A stretch of 64,000 bases of DNA. Origin: Streptomyces sp. ALI-76-A. Its GTDB lineage: Bacteria; Actinomycetota; Actinomycetes; Streptomycetales; Streptomycetaceae. The stretch lies in assembly GCF_030287445.1 (NCBI RefSeq), contig NZ_JASVWB010000002.1, positions 6,014,001 to 6,078,000 of the forward strand. Reading direction: 5' to 3'. This document shows, in pieces, positions 30,101 to 42,702 of the stretch. The notes below the pieces were generated by a model. It saw nothing but the letters and a program-made list of their open reading frames with translations, did not search any database and was not told the origin of the DNA. The position numbers and the translations under genes are program-made. Positions within the stretch are counted from its first letter, which is position 1. Every line of letters starts with the position of its first letter.

Positions 30101-32961
30101 GCCGGGCGCAGCCAGACCGTCGCCAGCGGGGGCAGCGTCAGGCGGATGCTCGCCGGGCGGCCGTGCCAGCCCTGCGGCTCCGGCTTGATGACGTCCGGGT
30201 TGGTGACGTCGCTGCCGCCGTACCGGGCCGCGTCCGTGTTGAGGGTCTCGAGCCAGGCCGGCACGTCGTCCGGTACGCCCAGCCGGTAGTCGTGCCGTAC
30301 GACCGGGGCGAAGTGGGACACGGCCAGCAGCGGGGTGCCGTCCGCGTCGTAGCGCAGGAACGCGAACACGTTGTCCTCGGCCGCGTCGCCCACGACCCAC
30401 TGGAAACCGGACGGGTCGGTGTCCCGTTCCCACAGCGCCGGCGTGTGCCGGTAGACGGTGTTGAGGTCGCGGACCAGGTCGCGCACGCCCCGGTGGTCGG
30501 CCTCGGCCCCGTACTCCGGGTCCAGCAGCCACCAGTCCGGCCCCTTCGTCTCGGACCACTCGGCTCCCTGGGCGAACTCCTGGCCCATGAACAGGAGTTG
30601 CTTGCCGGGGTGGGCCCACATGAAGCCGAGATAGCCGCGCAGGTTGGCGCGCTGCTGCCACCAGTCGCCCGGCATCTTGGACACCAGAGATCCCTTGCCG
30701 TGGACGACCTCGTCGTGCGAGATCGGCAGCACGTAGTTCTCGCTGTAGGCGTACACCATCGAGAACGTCATCTCACCGTGGTGGTACTTGCGGTGGACGG
30801 GCTCGTGGCTCACGTAGTCGAGCGAGTCGTGCATCCAGCCCATGTTCCACTTCAGCCCGAAGCCGAGACCGCCGAAGCCGCCCGGGCCCATGTGGTGGGT
30901 GGCGCGGGTGACGCCGTCCCAGGCCGTGGACTCCTCCGCGACCGTCACCACACCCGGCACCCGCCGGTACACCGTCGCGTTCATCTCCTGGAGGAACGCC
31001 ACCGCGTCCAGGTTCTCCCGCCCGCCGTGCTCGTTCGGGACCCACTGGCCGGGCTCGCGCGAGTAGTCGAGGTAGAGCATGGAGGCGACGGCGTCCACCC
31101 GCAGGCCGTCGATGTGGAACTCCTCGCACCAGTACACGGCGTTGGCGACCAGGAAGTTGCGCACCTCGCGCCGGCCGTAGTCGAACTCCAGCGTGCCCCA
31201 GTCGGGGTGGGCCGAGCGCCGCGGATCCTCGTGCTCGTACAGCGGACGCCCGTCGAACTCGGCCAGCGCCCAGGCGTCGCGCGGGAAGTGCGCCGGGACC
31301 CAGTCCATGATGACGCCGATGCCGGCCCGGTGCAGGGCGTCGACCAGGTACTTGAAGTCGTCGGGGGTGCCCAGGCGGGCCGTGGGGGCGTAGAAGCCGG
31401 TGACCTGGTAGCCCCAGGACCCGCCGAAGGGGTGCTCGGCGACCGGCATCAGTTCCACGTGGGTGAAGCCCAGTTCCTTGACGTACGCCGGGAGTTCGTC
31501 CGCCAGTTGACGGTATGTCAGCCCCGGGCGCCAGGACGGGAGGTGGATCTCGTAGACCGAGAAGGGGGTCTCGTGCGCGGGGGCGTCCGCGCGGCGCGCC
31601 AGCCACTCCTCGTCGCCCCACTCGTAGTGCGAGGCGTGCACGACCGAGGAGGTGGCCGGCGGGACCTCCGTACGCCGGGCCATCGGGTCGGCGCGCAGGG
31701 TCCTGGACCCGTCGGGCCGGGTGATCTCGAACTTGTACAGCTCACCCTCGCCGATCCCGGGCACGAACAGCTCCCAGACACCGGACGAGCCGAGCACCCG
31801 CATCGGGAATCCGGTGCCGTCCCAGAAGTTGAAGGTGCCGGCCACCCGCACGCCCCGCGCGTTCGGCGCCCACACCGTGAACCGGGTGCCGCGCACGCCC
31901 TGGTGGGTCATCGGCTCCGCGCCCAGCGCCCGCCACAGCTCCTCGTGCCGGCCCTCGCCGATCAGATGCAGGTCGAGGTCGCCCAGGGCGGGCAGGAAGC
32001 GGTACGCGTCCTCGGTCTCCTGGGCCGTCCCCTCGTAGGCCACGAGGAAGCGGTACGCCGGGACGTCCGGCAGCGGCAGCAGACCGGAGAAGAACCCGTC
32101 CCCGTCGTCGTGCAGCTCCGCCCGTACGCCGTCGGCGAGGACCGTCACGCTCAGCGCGTACGGCCTGAAGGCCCGGAAGGCGACCCCGCCGGGCACCGGG
32201 TGGGCGCCGAGGACGGAGTGCGGGGCGTGGTGGGTGCCCGAGAGCAGCCGCTGACGGTCACCGGCGTCCAGGGCGGGGGAGACGGCGACCTCGACGGGCA
32301 CCTCCGGGGCCGCGCCGGGGACGCCCGGGGCCGCGGCGGTGATCTCCGGGGATACGGCGGGTACCTCCGGGACTACTGCGCGTATCTCCGGGGCTACGGC
32401 GGGTACCTCCGGCGTCACGGCGGTGGCCTTCTTGGAGACGGCCTTCTTCACGACGGCCGTCTTCGTGCCCGCCTTCTTCGCGACGGCCTTCGTGGCGGCG
32501 GGGGCCGTCTTGCTCAGCGCGGCCTTCACCGACGCCGTTTTCACCGACGCCGCCTTCTTGGCGGCCGTCTTCGCCGGCACGGCCTTCTTGGCGGCGGCCT
32601 TCTTCGCCACCGTCTTCTTGGCGACGGTCTCCTTGGCCGGCGCCTTCTTCGCCGAGGCCGTCTTCACCGACGCCGTCCTGGCCGGGGTCTTCTCGGCGGG
32701 CGCCTTCCTGGCCGCGGGCCTCCCGGCCGCTGTCTTGTCGGCCGCTGTCTTCTGGACCGCTGTCTTGTCGGGCGCGGTCTTCTTCGGTGCCACCGCCTTC
32801 TCGACGGCCTTCTTCACCGTCTTCTTGGCGACGGCCTGCTTCGCGGCGGCCTTCTTCGCCACGGTCTTCTTCGCGACGGCCTTCTTCGCGACAGCCGGCT
32901 TCTCGGCCTGCTCAGCCGTCTTCTTCGGATCCGAACCGCTGGACGGGGGGCGGGGGGTCAC
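30097..32961 (-). CDS. glgB: glycogen branching enzyme with histone-H1-like N-terminal tail
   Basis: This 954-residue protein forms alpha-1,6 branches in alpha-glucan, using GlgE-made linear chains. Residues about 233-954 are a complete GlgB: CBM48 modules, the GH13_9 barrel with Asp in [12 protein letters not shown], Glu in VAEESTAWD and [10 protein letters not shown], and the C-terminal domain. Residues 1-180 are unexpected. They consist of [13 protein letters not shown] repeats with 46 lysines between 11 and 180, like the tail of histone H1 or Hup[11 protein letters not shown] linker follows (181-228). S. coelicolor GlgBI is about 740 residues, so roughly 200 are extra. GTG start, AGGAGG 8 nt upstream. 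Follows pep2 by 34 bp. Confidence 0.93.
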   Translation of the reverse strand: MTPRPPSSGSDPKKTAEQAEKPAVAKKAVAKKTVAKKAAAKQAVAKKTVKKAVEKAVAPKKTAPDKTAVQKTAADKTAAGRPAARKAPAEKTPARTASVKTASAKKAPAKETVAKKTVAKKAAAKKAVPAKTAAKKAASVKTASVKAALSKTAPAATKAVAKKAGTKTAVVKKAVSKKATAVTPEVPAVAPEIRAVVPEVPAVSPEITAAAPGVPGAAPEVPVEVAVSPALDAGDRQRLLSGTHHAPHSVLGAHPVPGGVAFRAFRPYALSVTVLADGVRAELHDDGDGFFSGLLPLPDVPAYRFLVAYEGTAQETEDAYRFLPALGDLDLHLIGEGRHEELWRALGAEPMTHQGVRGTRFTVWAPNARGVRVAGTFNFWDGTGFPMRVLGSSGVWELFVPGIGEGELYKFEITRPDGSRTLRADPMARRTEVPPATSSVVHASHYEWGDEEWLARRADAPAHETPFSVYEIHLPSWRPGLTYRQLADELPAYVKELGFTHVELMPVAEHPFGGSWGYQVTGFYAPTARLGTPDDFKYLVDALHRAGIGVIMDWVPAHFPRDAWALAEFDGRPLYEHEDPRRSAHPDWGTLEFDYGRREVRNFLVANAVYWCEEFHIDGLRVDAVASMLYLDYSREPGQWVPNEHGGRENLDAVAFLQEMNATVYRRVPGVVTVAEESTAWDGVTRATHHMGPGGFGGLGFGLKWNMGWMHDSLDYVSHEPVHRKYHHGEMTFSMVYAYSENYVLPISHDEVVHGKGSLVSKMPGDWWQQRANLRGYLGFMWAHPGKQLLFMGQEFAQGAEWSETKGPDWWLLDPEYGAEADHRGVRDLVRDLNTVYRHTPALWERDTDPSGFQWVVGDAAEDNVFAFLRYDADGTPLLAVSHFAPVVRHDYRLGVPDDVPAWLETLNTDAARYGGSDVTNPDVIKPEPQGWHGRPASIRLTLPPLATVWLRPA

Positions 32962-32995
32962 GGGCGGAGCCTCCTGGGCGAGAAAGTCTGGTCGG

Positions 32996-34393
32996 TCAGA
33001 TCAGGTCGGATGTGGCGTACCGCTCGATCGCGGCCATCGGTACGGGCAGCCAGTCGGGGCGGTGCCGGGCCTCGTAGACGACCTCGTAGATCGCCTTGTC
33101 CGTCTCGTAGGCCCGCAGCAGCACCGGGTCGGTCCGCGGGTCGACGCCGCTGACCTCGGCGTATCCCGAGCAGTATGCGGCCCGGCAGGTCTCGGCCCAC
33201 TCCGGTGCGGGCGGGTCGGCGGTGAGCGCGGCGTAGTCGAAGGAGCGGAGCATCCCCGCGATGTCCCGGGCCGGCGGCTGCGGCATCCGGCGCTCGGCGA
33301 GCGGTTTCGACGGCTCGCCCTCGAAGTCGATCAGCGACCACTCACCGGAGGCCGAGCGCAGACACTGGCCGAGGTGCAGATCGCCGTGGATGCGCTGCGC
33401 GGTCCAGGTACGGCCCTCGGCGGTCAGATCGGCGAGCGCGGTGAACGCGGAACGCAGCCCGGGCGCGTACGGCCGCAGCGCGGGCACCGCCTGCACGGCC
33501 GCCTCCAGGCGCTCGGTCATGCCGTCGACCAGCACTTGGAGCGGGGCGTGCCCGAGCGTGACCGTGGGGAGCGCGCGGGCGAGTGCCGTGTGCACCTCGG
33601 CCGTGGCCCGCCCGAGCGCCCGCGCCTCCGCGCCGAAGTCCTCGCCCTTGGCCAGCTCGCGCAGCGCCAGCTCCCAGCCGTCGGACGCGCCCTGCACGAA
33701 CGGCTGGAGCACGCCCAGCACGTACGGCTCACCGGCCAGCTCCGCCCGGACCCATCCGGTCGGCGCGGGCACCCGGGGGCAGCCCTCCCGGGCCAGCGCC
33801 AGCGGCAGCTCCAGGTCGGGGTTGATGCCGGGCACGATCCGGCGCAACAGCTTCAGAATGAACGTATCTCCATAGACGAGCGACGAGTTGGACTGCTCGG
33901 CGGTCATCAGGCGGGGCACGAGACCTTCGCGTATCTCCTGGTGCGGGTCCCGCTCGAAACGGAGCCCGCCGATGCGGGCCTGGCTGCGCACGGCCTCCAG
34001 GAGCAGTTCGGCGGGCCGGGTGTCGTGCAGGGCCTCGTACACCGTGTGTCCGGCGAGCGGGCCCTTGTCGACGTGGCCGATCAGCGCGGGCGCCAGCCGG
34101 GGTGGCAGCGCCTCGCGCACGCCTATGAGCAGCTGGTAGCAGTCGCCGGGGTGGGGCGGGGAGCCCAGCGCGAGCGGCTGGTGGGCGCGCACCAGCAGGT
34201 GGTACAGGCCGAGCTGTCCCGTGGGCGGCAGCAGCTCGGTGGCCGCCACCAGGGAGAACCCGGTGACCGGGCGCCCTTTGCCGGCGAACCAGCGCTGCCG
34301 CGGCAGCCACTCCCGCAGCAGCGGATCCAGTGACGCAAGGAGGCCGGGGCTGCCGGTGGTGGTCGTTGCGGTACGGGTGACGGCTTCCGACAT
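32996..34393 (-). CDS. pep2: maltokinase (Pep2/Mak)
   Basis: This 465-residue enzyme phosphorylates maltose with ATP to maltose 1-phosphate, the GlgE substrate. It has an N-terminal cap ([19 protein letters not shown]) and the aminoglycoside-kinase-like core: [12 protein letters not shown] contains the catalytic Asp and [16 protein letters not shown] the metal-binding Asp. TreS forms complexes with Pep2 in mycobacteria, and the two genes are adjacent here. A strong hairpin separates treS and pep2. Confidence 0.94.
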   Translation of the reverse strand: MSEAVTRTATTTTGSPGLLASLDPLLREWLPRQRWFAGKGRPVTGFSLVAATELLPPTGQLGLYHLLVRAHQPLALGSPPHPGDCYQLLIGVREALPPRLAPALIGHVDKGPLAGHTVYEALHDTRPAELLLEAVRSQARIGGLRFERDPHQEIREGLVPRLMTAEQSNSSLVYGDTFILKLLRRIVPGINPDLELPLALAREGCPRVPAPTGWVRAELAGEPYVLGVLQPFVQGASDGWELALRELAKGEDFGAEARALGRATAEVHTALARALPTVTLGHAPLQVLVDGMTERLEAAVQAVPALRPYAPGLRSAFTALADLTAEGRTWTAQRIHGDLHLGQCLRSASGEWSLIDFEGEPSKPLAERRMPQPPARDIAGMLRSFDYAALTADPPAPEWAETCRAAYCSGYAEVSGVDPRTDPVLLRAYETDKAIYEVVYEARHRPDWLPVPMAAIERYATSDLI

Positions 34394-34441
34394 GGCGTCG
34401 CGTCCTTTCCCCGGGGGCGGTCGGGGTGTTACTAGTGCGTG

Positions 34442-34477
34442 CCCCGGGCGGGGCGGAGGAAACCGCCTCGCCCGGGG
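34442..34477 (-). terminator. intercistronic hairpin between treS and pep2
   Basis: Arms of 15 nt (34442-34456 and 34463-34477, one mismatch) with a 6-nt loop form a GC-rich stem in the 104-bp gap. It could attenuate pep2-glgB transcription relative to glgE-treS, or stabilise processed ends. Confidence 0.55.
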
Positions 34478-34497
34478 TTGTGCGGGCTCGGCATGCC

Positions 34498-36194
<1,697 letters not shown>

Positions 36195-36198
<4 letters not shown>

Positions 36199-38294
36199 GT
36201 TGTGGGTGACCCTCCGATCTGCGGGGTGGACGGTCGCAGGACGGTGAAAACGTGTGCGGGCCGAGTGCCCGGTTCCAGGCGCACGTAATTCGCCCTGCCC
36301 CAGTGATAGGTCTCACCAGTGAGCTCGTCGCGCACCGGTACCGACTCGTGCCATTCCAGGCCGAGTTGCGGCATGTCCAACGAGACCGTGGCCTCCTGGG
36401 TGTGGTGGGGGTCGAGGTTGGCGACCACCAGAACCGTGTTCGATCCCTGCCGCTTGGAGTACGCGATCACCGCTTCCTGGTCCGCGTGGTGGAAGTGGAG
36501 ATCGCGCAGCTGGCGCAGGGCCGGGTTCTCCCGCCGGATGGTGTTGAGCCGGGTGATCAGGGGGGTGATGCTGCGTCCCTCGCGGTCGGCGGCTTCCCAG
36601 TCACGGGGTTTGAGCTGGTATTTCTCGGAGTCGAGGTACTCCTCGCTGCCGTCGCGCACGGGGGTGTTCTCGCACAGTTCGTAGCCGCTGTAGACGCCCC
36701 AGGTGGGGGAGAGGGTCGCGGCGAGCACGGCCCGCACCTCGAAGGCGGGCCGGCCGCCGTGCTGGAGGTAGGCGTGCAGGATGTCGGGCGTGTTGGGGAA
36801 GAAGTTGGGCCGCATGTAGGAGGCGGCCTCCCCCGACAGCTCGCTGAGGTACTCGGTCAGTTCCTCCTTGCCGGTACGCCAGGTGAAGTACGTGTACGAC
36901 TGCTGGAAACCGATCTGGGCCAGCGTGTGCATCATCGCGGGCCGGGTGAACGCCTCGGCCAGGAAGATCACGTCGGGGTCGGTGCGGTTGATGCCGTCGA
37001 TCACCCGCTCCCAGAACACGACCGGTTTGGTGTGCGGGTTGTCGACCCGGAAGATCCGCACCCCGTGGTCCATCCAGTGCCGCAGCACCCGCAGCGTCTC
37101 GGCGATCAGGCCGTCCATGTCCGCGTCGAACGCGATCGGGTAGATGTCCTGGTACTTCTTGGGCGGGTTCTCCGCGTACGCGATCGTCCCGTCGGGACGG
37201 TGGTGGAACCACTCCGGGTGCTTGTGCACCCAGGGGTGGTCCGGGGAGCACTGCAACGCGAAGTCCAGCGCGATCTCCAGGCCCAGCTCCCGCGCCCGGC
37301 CCACGAACCAGTCGAAGTCCTCCAGGGTGCCCAGGTCGGGGTGGACGGCGTCGTGGCCGCCCTCGGAGGAACCGATCGCCCAGGGCACGCCCACGTCGTC
37401 GGGGCCGGCCGACAGGGTGTTGTTGGGGCCCTTGCGGAAGGTGTGGCCGATGGGGTGGATGGGGGGCAGGTACACGACGTCGAAGCCCATCCGGGCGATC
37501 TCCGGCAGCCGGCGGGCGGCGGTGCGGAACGTGCCGTGCGGCCGCTCGGGAGTGCCCTCGGAGCGGGGGAAGAACTCGTACCAGGACCCGAACAGGGCCC
37601 GCTCCCGCTCCACCAGCAGCGGCAGCGACTCCGACGCCGTCACCAGCTCCCGCAGCGGATACCGGGCCAGCACCGCGTCCACCTCCGGCGTCAACGCCGC
37701 CGCCAGCCGGGAGGCGGCGGGGCGGCTGTTGTCGCGCAAGGCGTCCACGGCGGCCGCCAGGACCTCCCGCAGGGCGGTGTCCTCGGGGACACCGGCGGCC
37801 GCCCGCTCGTACAGCCGCGCGCCCTCCTCCAGGACGAGTTCGGTGTCCATCCCGGCCGGGATCTTGATCTGGGCGTGGTGCCGCCACGTGGTGACGGGGT
37901 CACCCCACGCCTCCACGGTGTACGTCCAGCGGCCGGGTTCACCGGCGGTGACGGTGGCGCCCCAGCGGTCGGTGCCCGGGGTCAGTTCCCGCATCGGCGT
38001 CCAGGGACCGGGACGCCCTTCGGGGTCTTTCAGTACGACATTGGCGGCGACCGCGTCGTGGCCCTCGCGGAACACGGTGGCCGAGATCTCGAACGACTCG
38101 CCGGTGACCGCCTTGGCGGGCCGGCGGCCGTGCTGGACGACCGGGCGGACGTCGAGCACGGGTATGCGCCCGACGGCCGTGCCGTCTCCCGCGGAGGGTG
38201 GCTCCGGGGCCGGCGGACCGGCGTCGACCGGGCGCGCGAGGTGCGTTTCGGTGCTGGGTGTCGGGGGTGCCGACGAGTGGTGCGTGGCGGGCAT
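36195..38294 (-). CDS. glgE: GlgE maltosyltransferase
   Basis: This 699-residue enzyme transfers maltosyl units from alpha-maltose 1-phosphate to the non-reducing ends of alpha-glucan (GH13_3). The nucleophile Asp418 ([11 protein letters not shown]), acid/base Glu447 (FLAEAFTRP) and Asp504 (NTPDILHAY) are each 24 positions later than Asp394, Glu423 and Asp480 of S. coelicolor GlgE1. That equals its 675 residues plus a 24-residue N-terminal extension. AGGAG lies 6 nt before the ATG. It is the first gene of glgE-treS-pep2-glgB, the trehalose-to-glucan route. Confidence 0.96.
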
Positions 38295-38472
38295 GACCGC
38301 TCCTGTCCGCGTCAACGTGGGTGGGCGGATGGTTGTGGGGAGGTGGGTCCTGCGTGGCATCCCTTGTGGTGCCTGTGCTGTACCTGAGGGTGTCCCGGAG
38401 GAGCCTTCCCACCCTATTCGGGTGAGCAATCCGGCTGTTTGTTAACTACTCAGGCGTATGTCTGTGTAGAAG

Positions 38473-38503
38473 ACCGGCCCCATTCTGGCCGAACGGGGCC
38501 GGT
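38473..38503 (-). terminator. terminator of the subtilase gene
   Basis: ACCGGCCCC and GGGGCCGGT form a perfect 9-bp stem with a 13-nt loop just beyond the peptidase stop, isolating it from the glgE operon transcribed in the same direction. Confidence 0.65.
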
Positions 38504-38520
38504 GCCGGACATCCGCCCCG

Positions 38521-39720
38521 TCAGCGCGGAACCCGCAGGAGTTTGTTCGGTGAACCGGTACCCCGGCCGGACACCTTTCCAGGTGCCGCCCGTGTGACGA
38601 GTGCGTTGCCTACCTGCGCGGGGCCGGCCCCGGGATGATCCGCGAGATGGAGCGCGGCCGCGCCGGCCGCGTGCGGCGCCGCCATCGACGTACCGGAGGA
38701 GGTCACCCGGCCGGTGTCGCTCGTGTGCGACGCCGAGGTGATCGACACACCCGGGGCGAACAGGTCGAGGGCCGAACCGTGGTTGGAGAAGCCCGGTTTC
38801 GCGTCCTCCCGGTCGGTGGCGCCGACCGTGACCGCCTCCTTGACACCGGCGGGGGAGTAGAGGGAGGCCGGCCGCCCGCCGTTGCCCGCCGCGACCGTAT
38901 ACGTCACGCCCGACGCGATCGATGTGCGTACCGCGGCGTCCAGCTGGGCGTTGCGGTGGCCGCCCAGGCTGAGATTGGCGACCGCGGGCTTGCGCGCGTT
39001 GCGGGTCACCCAGTCGATGCCGGCGATGACCCGGGCGGTGGTGCCCGCGCCGGCGTTGTCGAGGACGCGCACGGCGACGACCCCGGCCTTCTTGGCGACG
39101 CCGTACGTGCTGCCCGCGACGATGGCGGCGACATGGGTGCCGTGTCCGTTGCCGTCGCCGGCGTTCCGGTCGCCGCCGACGAAGTCCCACCCGTGCCGCG
39201 CCCGCCCGCCGAAGTCCCGGTGGCCGGTCCGGATCCCGGTGTCGATCACGTACACGGTCACACCCGCGCCCCCGGAGTCCGGCGCGGCGTAGCTGCGGTC
39301 GAGCGGCCGGCTCGCCTGGTCGACGCGGTCCAGGCCCCAGGACGGCGGGTTCCGCTGGACGTGCTCCAGGCCCACCCGGCTGTCCTGGACGACCGAGGCG
39401 ACCCGCGGGTCCGCCGCGAGCAGCCGTGCCTGTCCGGCGTCGGCCCTGATCGCGTAGCCGTTCAGTACCGTGGAGTAGGCGTGGCTGATTTCCGCCCCGT
39501 ACTTCTCGGCGAGGCCCTTCCCGGCCGCCGACCGGGCGCTGATCTCCCCCTTGAGTGTCACCAGGTAACTCCCGCCGACGGAACCGGGCTCTCCGGCGCC
39601 TGATATCCGCCCCTCCGGTACGGCGTGCGCGGGCAGGGTGATGGCCGAAAGCGCCACGGCACAACTCGCCGCGGTCAGACCCCCCGCCACGCGCAGACGC
39701 CGCGTTCGCGTCCGTGCCAT
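38521..39720 (-). CDS. secreted subtilisin-like serine protease (S8)
   Basis: This 399-residue preproprotein has a signal peptide (MARTRTRRLRVAGGLTAA to LPAHA-VP), an I9-type propeptide (SYLVTLKGEISARSAAGKGLAEKYG to VASVVQDSRVGLE), and a mature S8A domain. The triad is Asp in VYVIDTGIRTGH, His in GHGTHVAAIVAG and Ser in SSGTSMAAPHAAG. It resembles proteinase-K-like secreted proteases of Streptomyces. AGGAGGGGG lies about 11 nt before the ATG. It sits between the convergently unrelated glgE operon and divergent glgP and is probably an independent unit. Confidence 0.93.
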   Translation of the reverse strand: MARTRTRRLRVAGGLTAASCAVALSAITLPAHAVPEGRISGAGEPGSVGGSYLVTLKGEISARSAAGKGLAEKYGAEISHAYSTVLNGYAIRADAGQARLLAADPRVASVVQDSRVGLEHVQRNPPSWGLDRVDQASRPLDRSYAAPDSGGAGVTVYVIDTGIRTGHRDFGGRARHGWDFVGGDRNAGDGNGHGTHVAAIVAGSTYGVAKKAGVVAVRVLDNAGAGTTARVIAGIDWVTRNARKPAVANLSLGGHRNAQLDAAVRTSIASGVTYTVAAGNGGRPASLYSPAGVKEAVTVGATDREDAKPGFSNHGSALDLFAPGVSITSASHTSDTGRVTSSGTSMAAPHAAGAAALHLADHPGAGPAQVGNALVTRAAPGKVSGRGTGSPNKLLRVPR

Positions 39721-40049
39721 GGCTGTGTACCCCCTCCTGAAGTCGGCGTACGACGGCCGCGGAGCACCAGGTGCGCGGTCTCCGGGCCGGGACGCCACTG
39801 GGCAGCCTCTCGTGCGGTGCGAAGCACCACAAGAACGCCTGAGGGGGTGGAACCGGCCATATCACTCTCATGGTGTCGGTCCGGGGCGCGTACCCTGGAA
39901 AGGAGCGCACGGACTTGGTTGTTTCGGGCCGGACGGGGGCCTGGGTGCGGCAGTCCCAGCGGGGACGACACCAACGCCGGTACCGTCGTAGGGACGATGA
40001 GGCGCACAGTGTCGTGCGTCCGCGGCAGCGACTCGCGTCGAGGTGGCAA
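39721..40049. other. divergent promoter region, subtilase/glgP
   Basis: This 329-bp gap separates two divergent starts. I see no ORF with coding character, no strong palindrome and no clear consensus promoter. It must hold the promoters of both genes. Confidence 0.4.
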
Positions 40050-42668
40050 GTGAAGGCGATCCGTCGATTCACCGTCCGTCCCGTTCTCCCCGACCCTCTC
40101 CGGCCGCTGAGTGATCTCGCGCGCAATCTGCGCTGGTCCTGGCACGCGGAGACACGCGACCTCTTTCAGTCCGTCGATCCGGAGCGCTGGGGCGCCTCGG
40201 ACGGCGACCCGGTGCGGCTGCTCGGCAGTGTGCGGCCCGCGCGGCTCGCCGAGCTGGCCGAGGACCGGCGCTTCCTGCGCCGGCTCACCGCGGTCGCCGA
40301 CGACCTGAACGACTACCTGACCGGCGACCGCTGGTACCAGACGCAGCCGGCCGGACTCCCGGCCGCCGTCGCCTACTTCTCCCCGGAGTTCGGCATCACC
40401 GCCGCCCTGCCCCAGTACTCCGGCGGCCTCGGCATCCTGGCCGGCGACCACCTCAAGGCGGCCAGCGATCTCGGGGTGCCGCTGATCGGTGTCGGGCTGC
40501 TGTACCGGCACGGGTACTTCCGGCAGACCCTGTCCCGGGACGGCTGGCAACAGGAGCACTATCCGGTGCTCGACCCCAACGAACTGCCCGTCGCCCCGCT
40601 CAGGGACGCCGACGGCACCCCGGCCGACGTCGCCCTCGCCCTGCCCGGCGGCAAGCAGCTGCGGGCCCGGATCTGGCTGGCCCAGGTCGGCCGGGTCCCC
40701 CTGCTGCTGCTGGACTCCGACGTCGAGGAGAACGACCTCGGCGAGCGCGGGGTGACCGACCGGCTCTACGGCGGCGGCAGCGAGCACCGGCTGCTCCAGG
40801 AGATGCTGCTCGGCATAGGGGGAGTGCGGGCGGTCCGGACGTACTGCCGGATCACCGGGCACCCGGCGCCCGAGGTGTTCCACACCAACGAGGGCCACGC
40901 GGGCTTCCTCGGCCTGGAGCGGATCGCCGAGCTGTGCGACCAGGGCCTGGACTTCGACTCCGGGCTGGAGGCGGTCCGGGCCGGGACGGTGTTCACCACC
41001 CACACCCCGGTCCCCGCCGGCATCGACCGCTTCGACCGGGAGCTGGTCGCCCGCCACTTCGGGCCGGACGCCGAACTGCCGAGGATCGACGTCGGACGGG
41101 TCCTGAACCTGGGCATGGAGACCTATCCCGGCGGGGAACCCAACCTCTTCAACATGGCGGTGATGGGGTTGCGCCTCGCCCAGCGGGCCAACGGCGTCTC
41201 CCTGCTGCACGGCCGGGTCAGCCGCGAGATGTTCTCCGGGCTGTGGCCCGGATTCGACCCCGAGGAGGTGCCGATCACCTCCGTCACGAACGGGGTGCAC
41301 GCCCCCACCTGGGTCGCCCCGGAGGTGTTCCGGCTCGGCGCCCGGCAGATCGGGGCGCAGCGCACCGAGGACGCGATGACGGTCGGCGGCTCGGACCGGT
41401 GGGACGCGGTCGCCGACATTCCCGACCAGGACATCTGGGAGCTGCGGCGGAACCTGCGCGAGCAGCTGGTGACGGAGGTGCGGGAGCGGCTGCGCGCCTC
41501 CTGGCGGCAGCGCGGCGCGGGCACGGCCGAGCTGGGCTGGATCGACGGTGTGCTCGACCCCGACGTCCTCACCATCGGGTTCGCGCGGCGCGTGCCGTCG
41601 TACAAGCGGCTCACGCTGATGCTGCGGGACCGGGACCGGCTGATGGACCTGCTGCTGCATGCCGAGCGGCCGATCCAGATCGTGGTCGCCGGGAAGGCGC
41701 ACCCCGCGGACGACGGCGGCAAGCGGCTGGTGCAGGAGCTGGTGCGGTTCTCGGACGATCCGCGGGTGCGGCACCGGCTGGTGTTCCTGCCCGACTACGG
41801 CATGGCGATGGCGCAGAAGCTCTACCCGGGCTGCGACATCTGGCTCAACAACCCGCTGCGTCCGCTGGAGGCGTGCGGCACCAGCGGGATGAAGGCCGCC
41901 CTCAACGGGTGTCTCAACCTCTCCGTCCTGGACGGGTGGTGGGACGAGTGGTTCCAGCCCGACTTCGGCTGGGCCATCCCCACCGCCGACGGCGTGGGCA
42001 CCGATCAGGACCACCGGGACGACATCGAGGCCGCCGCGCTCTACGACCTGCTGGAACAGCGGGTGACCCCCCGCTTCTACGAGCGCGGCCAGCAGGGCCT
42101 GCCCGACCGCTGGATCGAGATGGTCCGCCAGACCCTCACCCTGCTCGGGCCCAAGGTGCTGGCCGGCCGGATGGTCCGCGAGTACGTGGAACGGCTCTAC
42201 GCCCCGGCCGCCGAGGCCCACCGCGCGACGGACCCGGACGCCGCCCGCGAGATCGCCGAGTGGAAGGCACGGCTGCGCGCGGCCTGGCACGGCGTGACCG
42301 TGGACCACGTCGAGACGAGCGCCGCCACGGCGACCGCGGAACTCGGCACGACCCTCGGGCTGCGCGTCCGGGTCGCGCTCGGCGACCTCGGGCCGGACGA
42401 CGTCGAGGTGCAGGCGGTCTCCGGCCGGGTGGACGAGGAGGACCGCATCACCGACGCGGCGGCCGTCCCGCTGAAACCGGTGGGCGGCCCGGACGCGGAG
42501 GGGCGCTGGGTCTACGAGGGCCCGCTGTCCCTGGACCGGACGGGGCCGTACGGCTACACGGTCCGGGTGCTGCCCGCCCACCGTCTGCTGTCGTCCAGCG
42601 CCGAGCCCGGGCTCGTGGCGCTGCCGTCGGAGGAGGTGGTGGAGGCGGCCGGGGTGTTGCTGCGCTGA
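40050..42668 (+). CDS. glgP: alpha-glucan phosphorylase
   Basis: This 872-residue enzyme releases glucose 1-phosphate from glycogen. It has the N-terminal DUF3417 domain (LRPLSDLARNLRWSWHAETRDLFQ), then the GT35 core with YFSPEFGI and GLGILAGDHLKAASDLGVP, and the pyridoxal-phosphate lysine in GTSGMKAALNG. This is the DUF3417-containing actinobacterial type. I chose the GTG at 40050 because AGGTGG precedes it and the protein then begins with the family's VKAIRRFTVRP. It is divergent from the GlgE operon side and balances synthesis with breakdown. Confidence 0.95.
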   Translation: MKAIRRFTVRPVLPDPLRPLSDLARNLRWSWHAETRDLFQSVDPERWGASDGDPVRLLGSVRPARLAELAEDRRFLRRLTAVADDLNDYLTGDRWYQTQPAGLPAAVAYFSPEFGITAALPQYSGGLGILAGDHLKAASDLGVPLIGVGLLYRHGYFRQTLSRDGWQQEHYPVLDPNELPVAPLRDADGTPADVALALPGGKQLRARIWLAQVGRVPLLLLDSDVEENDLGERGVTDRLYGGGSEHRLLQEMLLGIGGVRAVRTYCRITGHPAPEVFHTNEGHAGFLGLERIAELCDQGLDFDSGLEAVRAGTVFTTHTPVPAGIDRFDRELVARHFGPDAELPRIDVGRVLNLGMETYPGGEPNLFNMAVMGLRLAQRANGVSLLHGRVSREMFSGLWPGFDPEEVPITSVTNGVHAPTWVAPEVFRLGARQIGAQRTEDAMTVGGSDRWDAVADIPDQDIWELRRNLREQLVTEVRERLRASWRQRGAGTAELGWIDGVLDPDVLTIGFARRVPSYKRLTLMLRDRDRLMDLLLHAERPIQIVVAGKAHPADDGGKRLVQELVRFSDDPRVRHRLVFLPDYGMAMAQKLYPGCDIWLNNPLRPLEACGTSGMKAALNGCLNLSVLDGWWDEWFQPDFGWAIPTADGVGTDQDHRDDIEAAALYDLLEQRVTPRFYERGQQGLPDRWIEMVRQTLTLLGPKVLAGRMVREYVERLYAPAAEAHRATDPDAAREIAEWKARLRAAWHGVTVDHVETSAATATAELGTTLGLRVRVALGDLGPDDVEVQAVSGRVDEEDRITDAAAVPLKPVGGPDAEGRWVYEGPLSLDRTGPYGYTVRVLPAHRLLSSSAEPGLVALPSEEVVEAAGVLLR

Positions 42669-42702
42669 GCGCCCGGGGGGCCGGGCCGCCCCCCGGCGCC
42701 CG

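Noticed and set aside
29935..33153. A 1072-codon rightward ORF
   Set aside because: It is antisense to glgB and has low-complexity composition. The glgB frame has all catalytic motifs.
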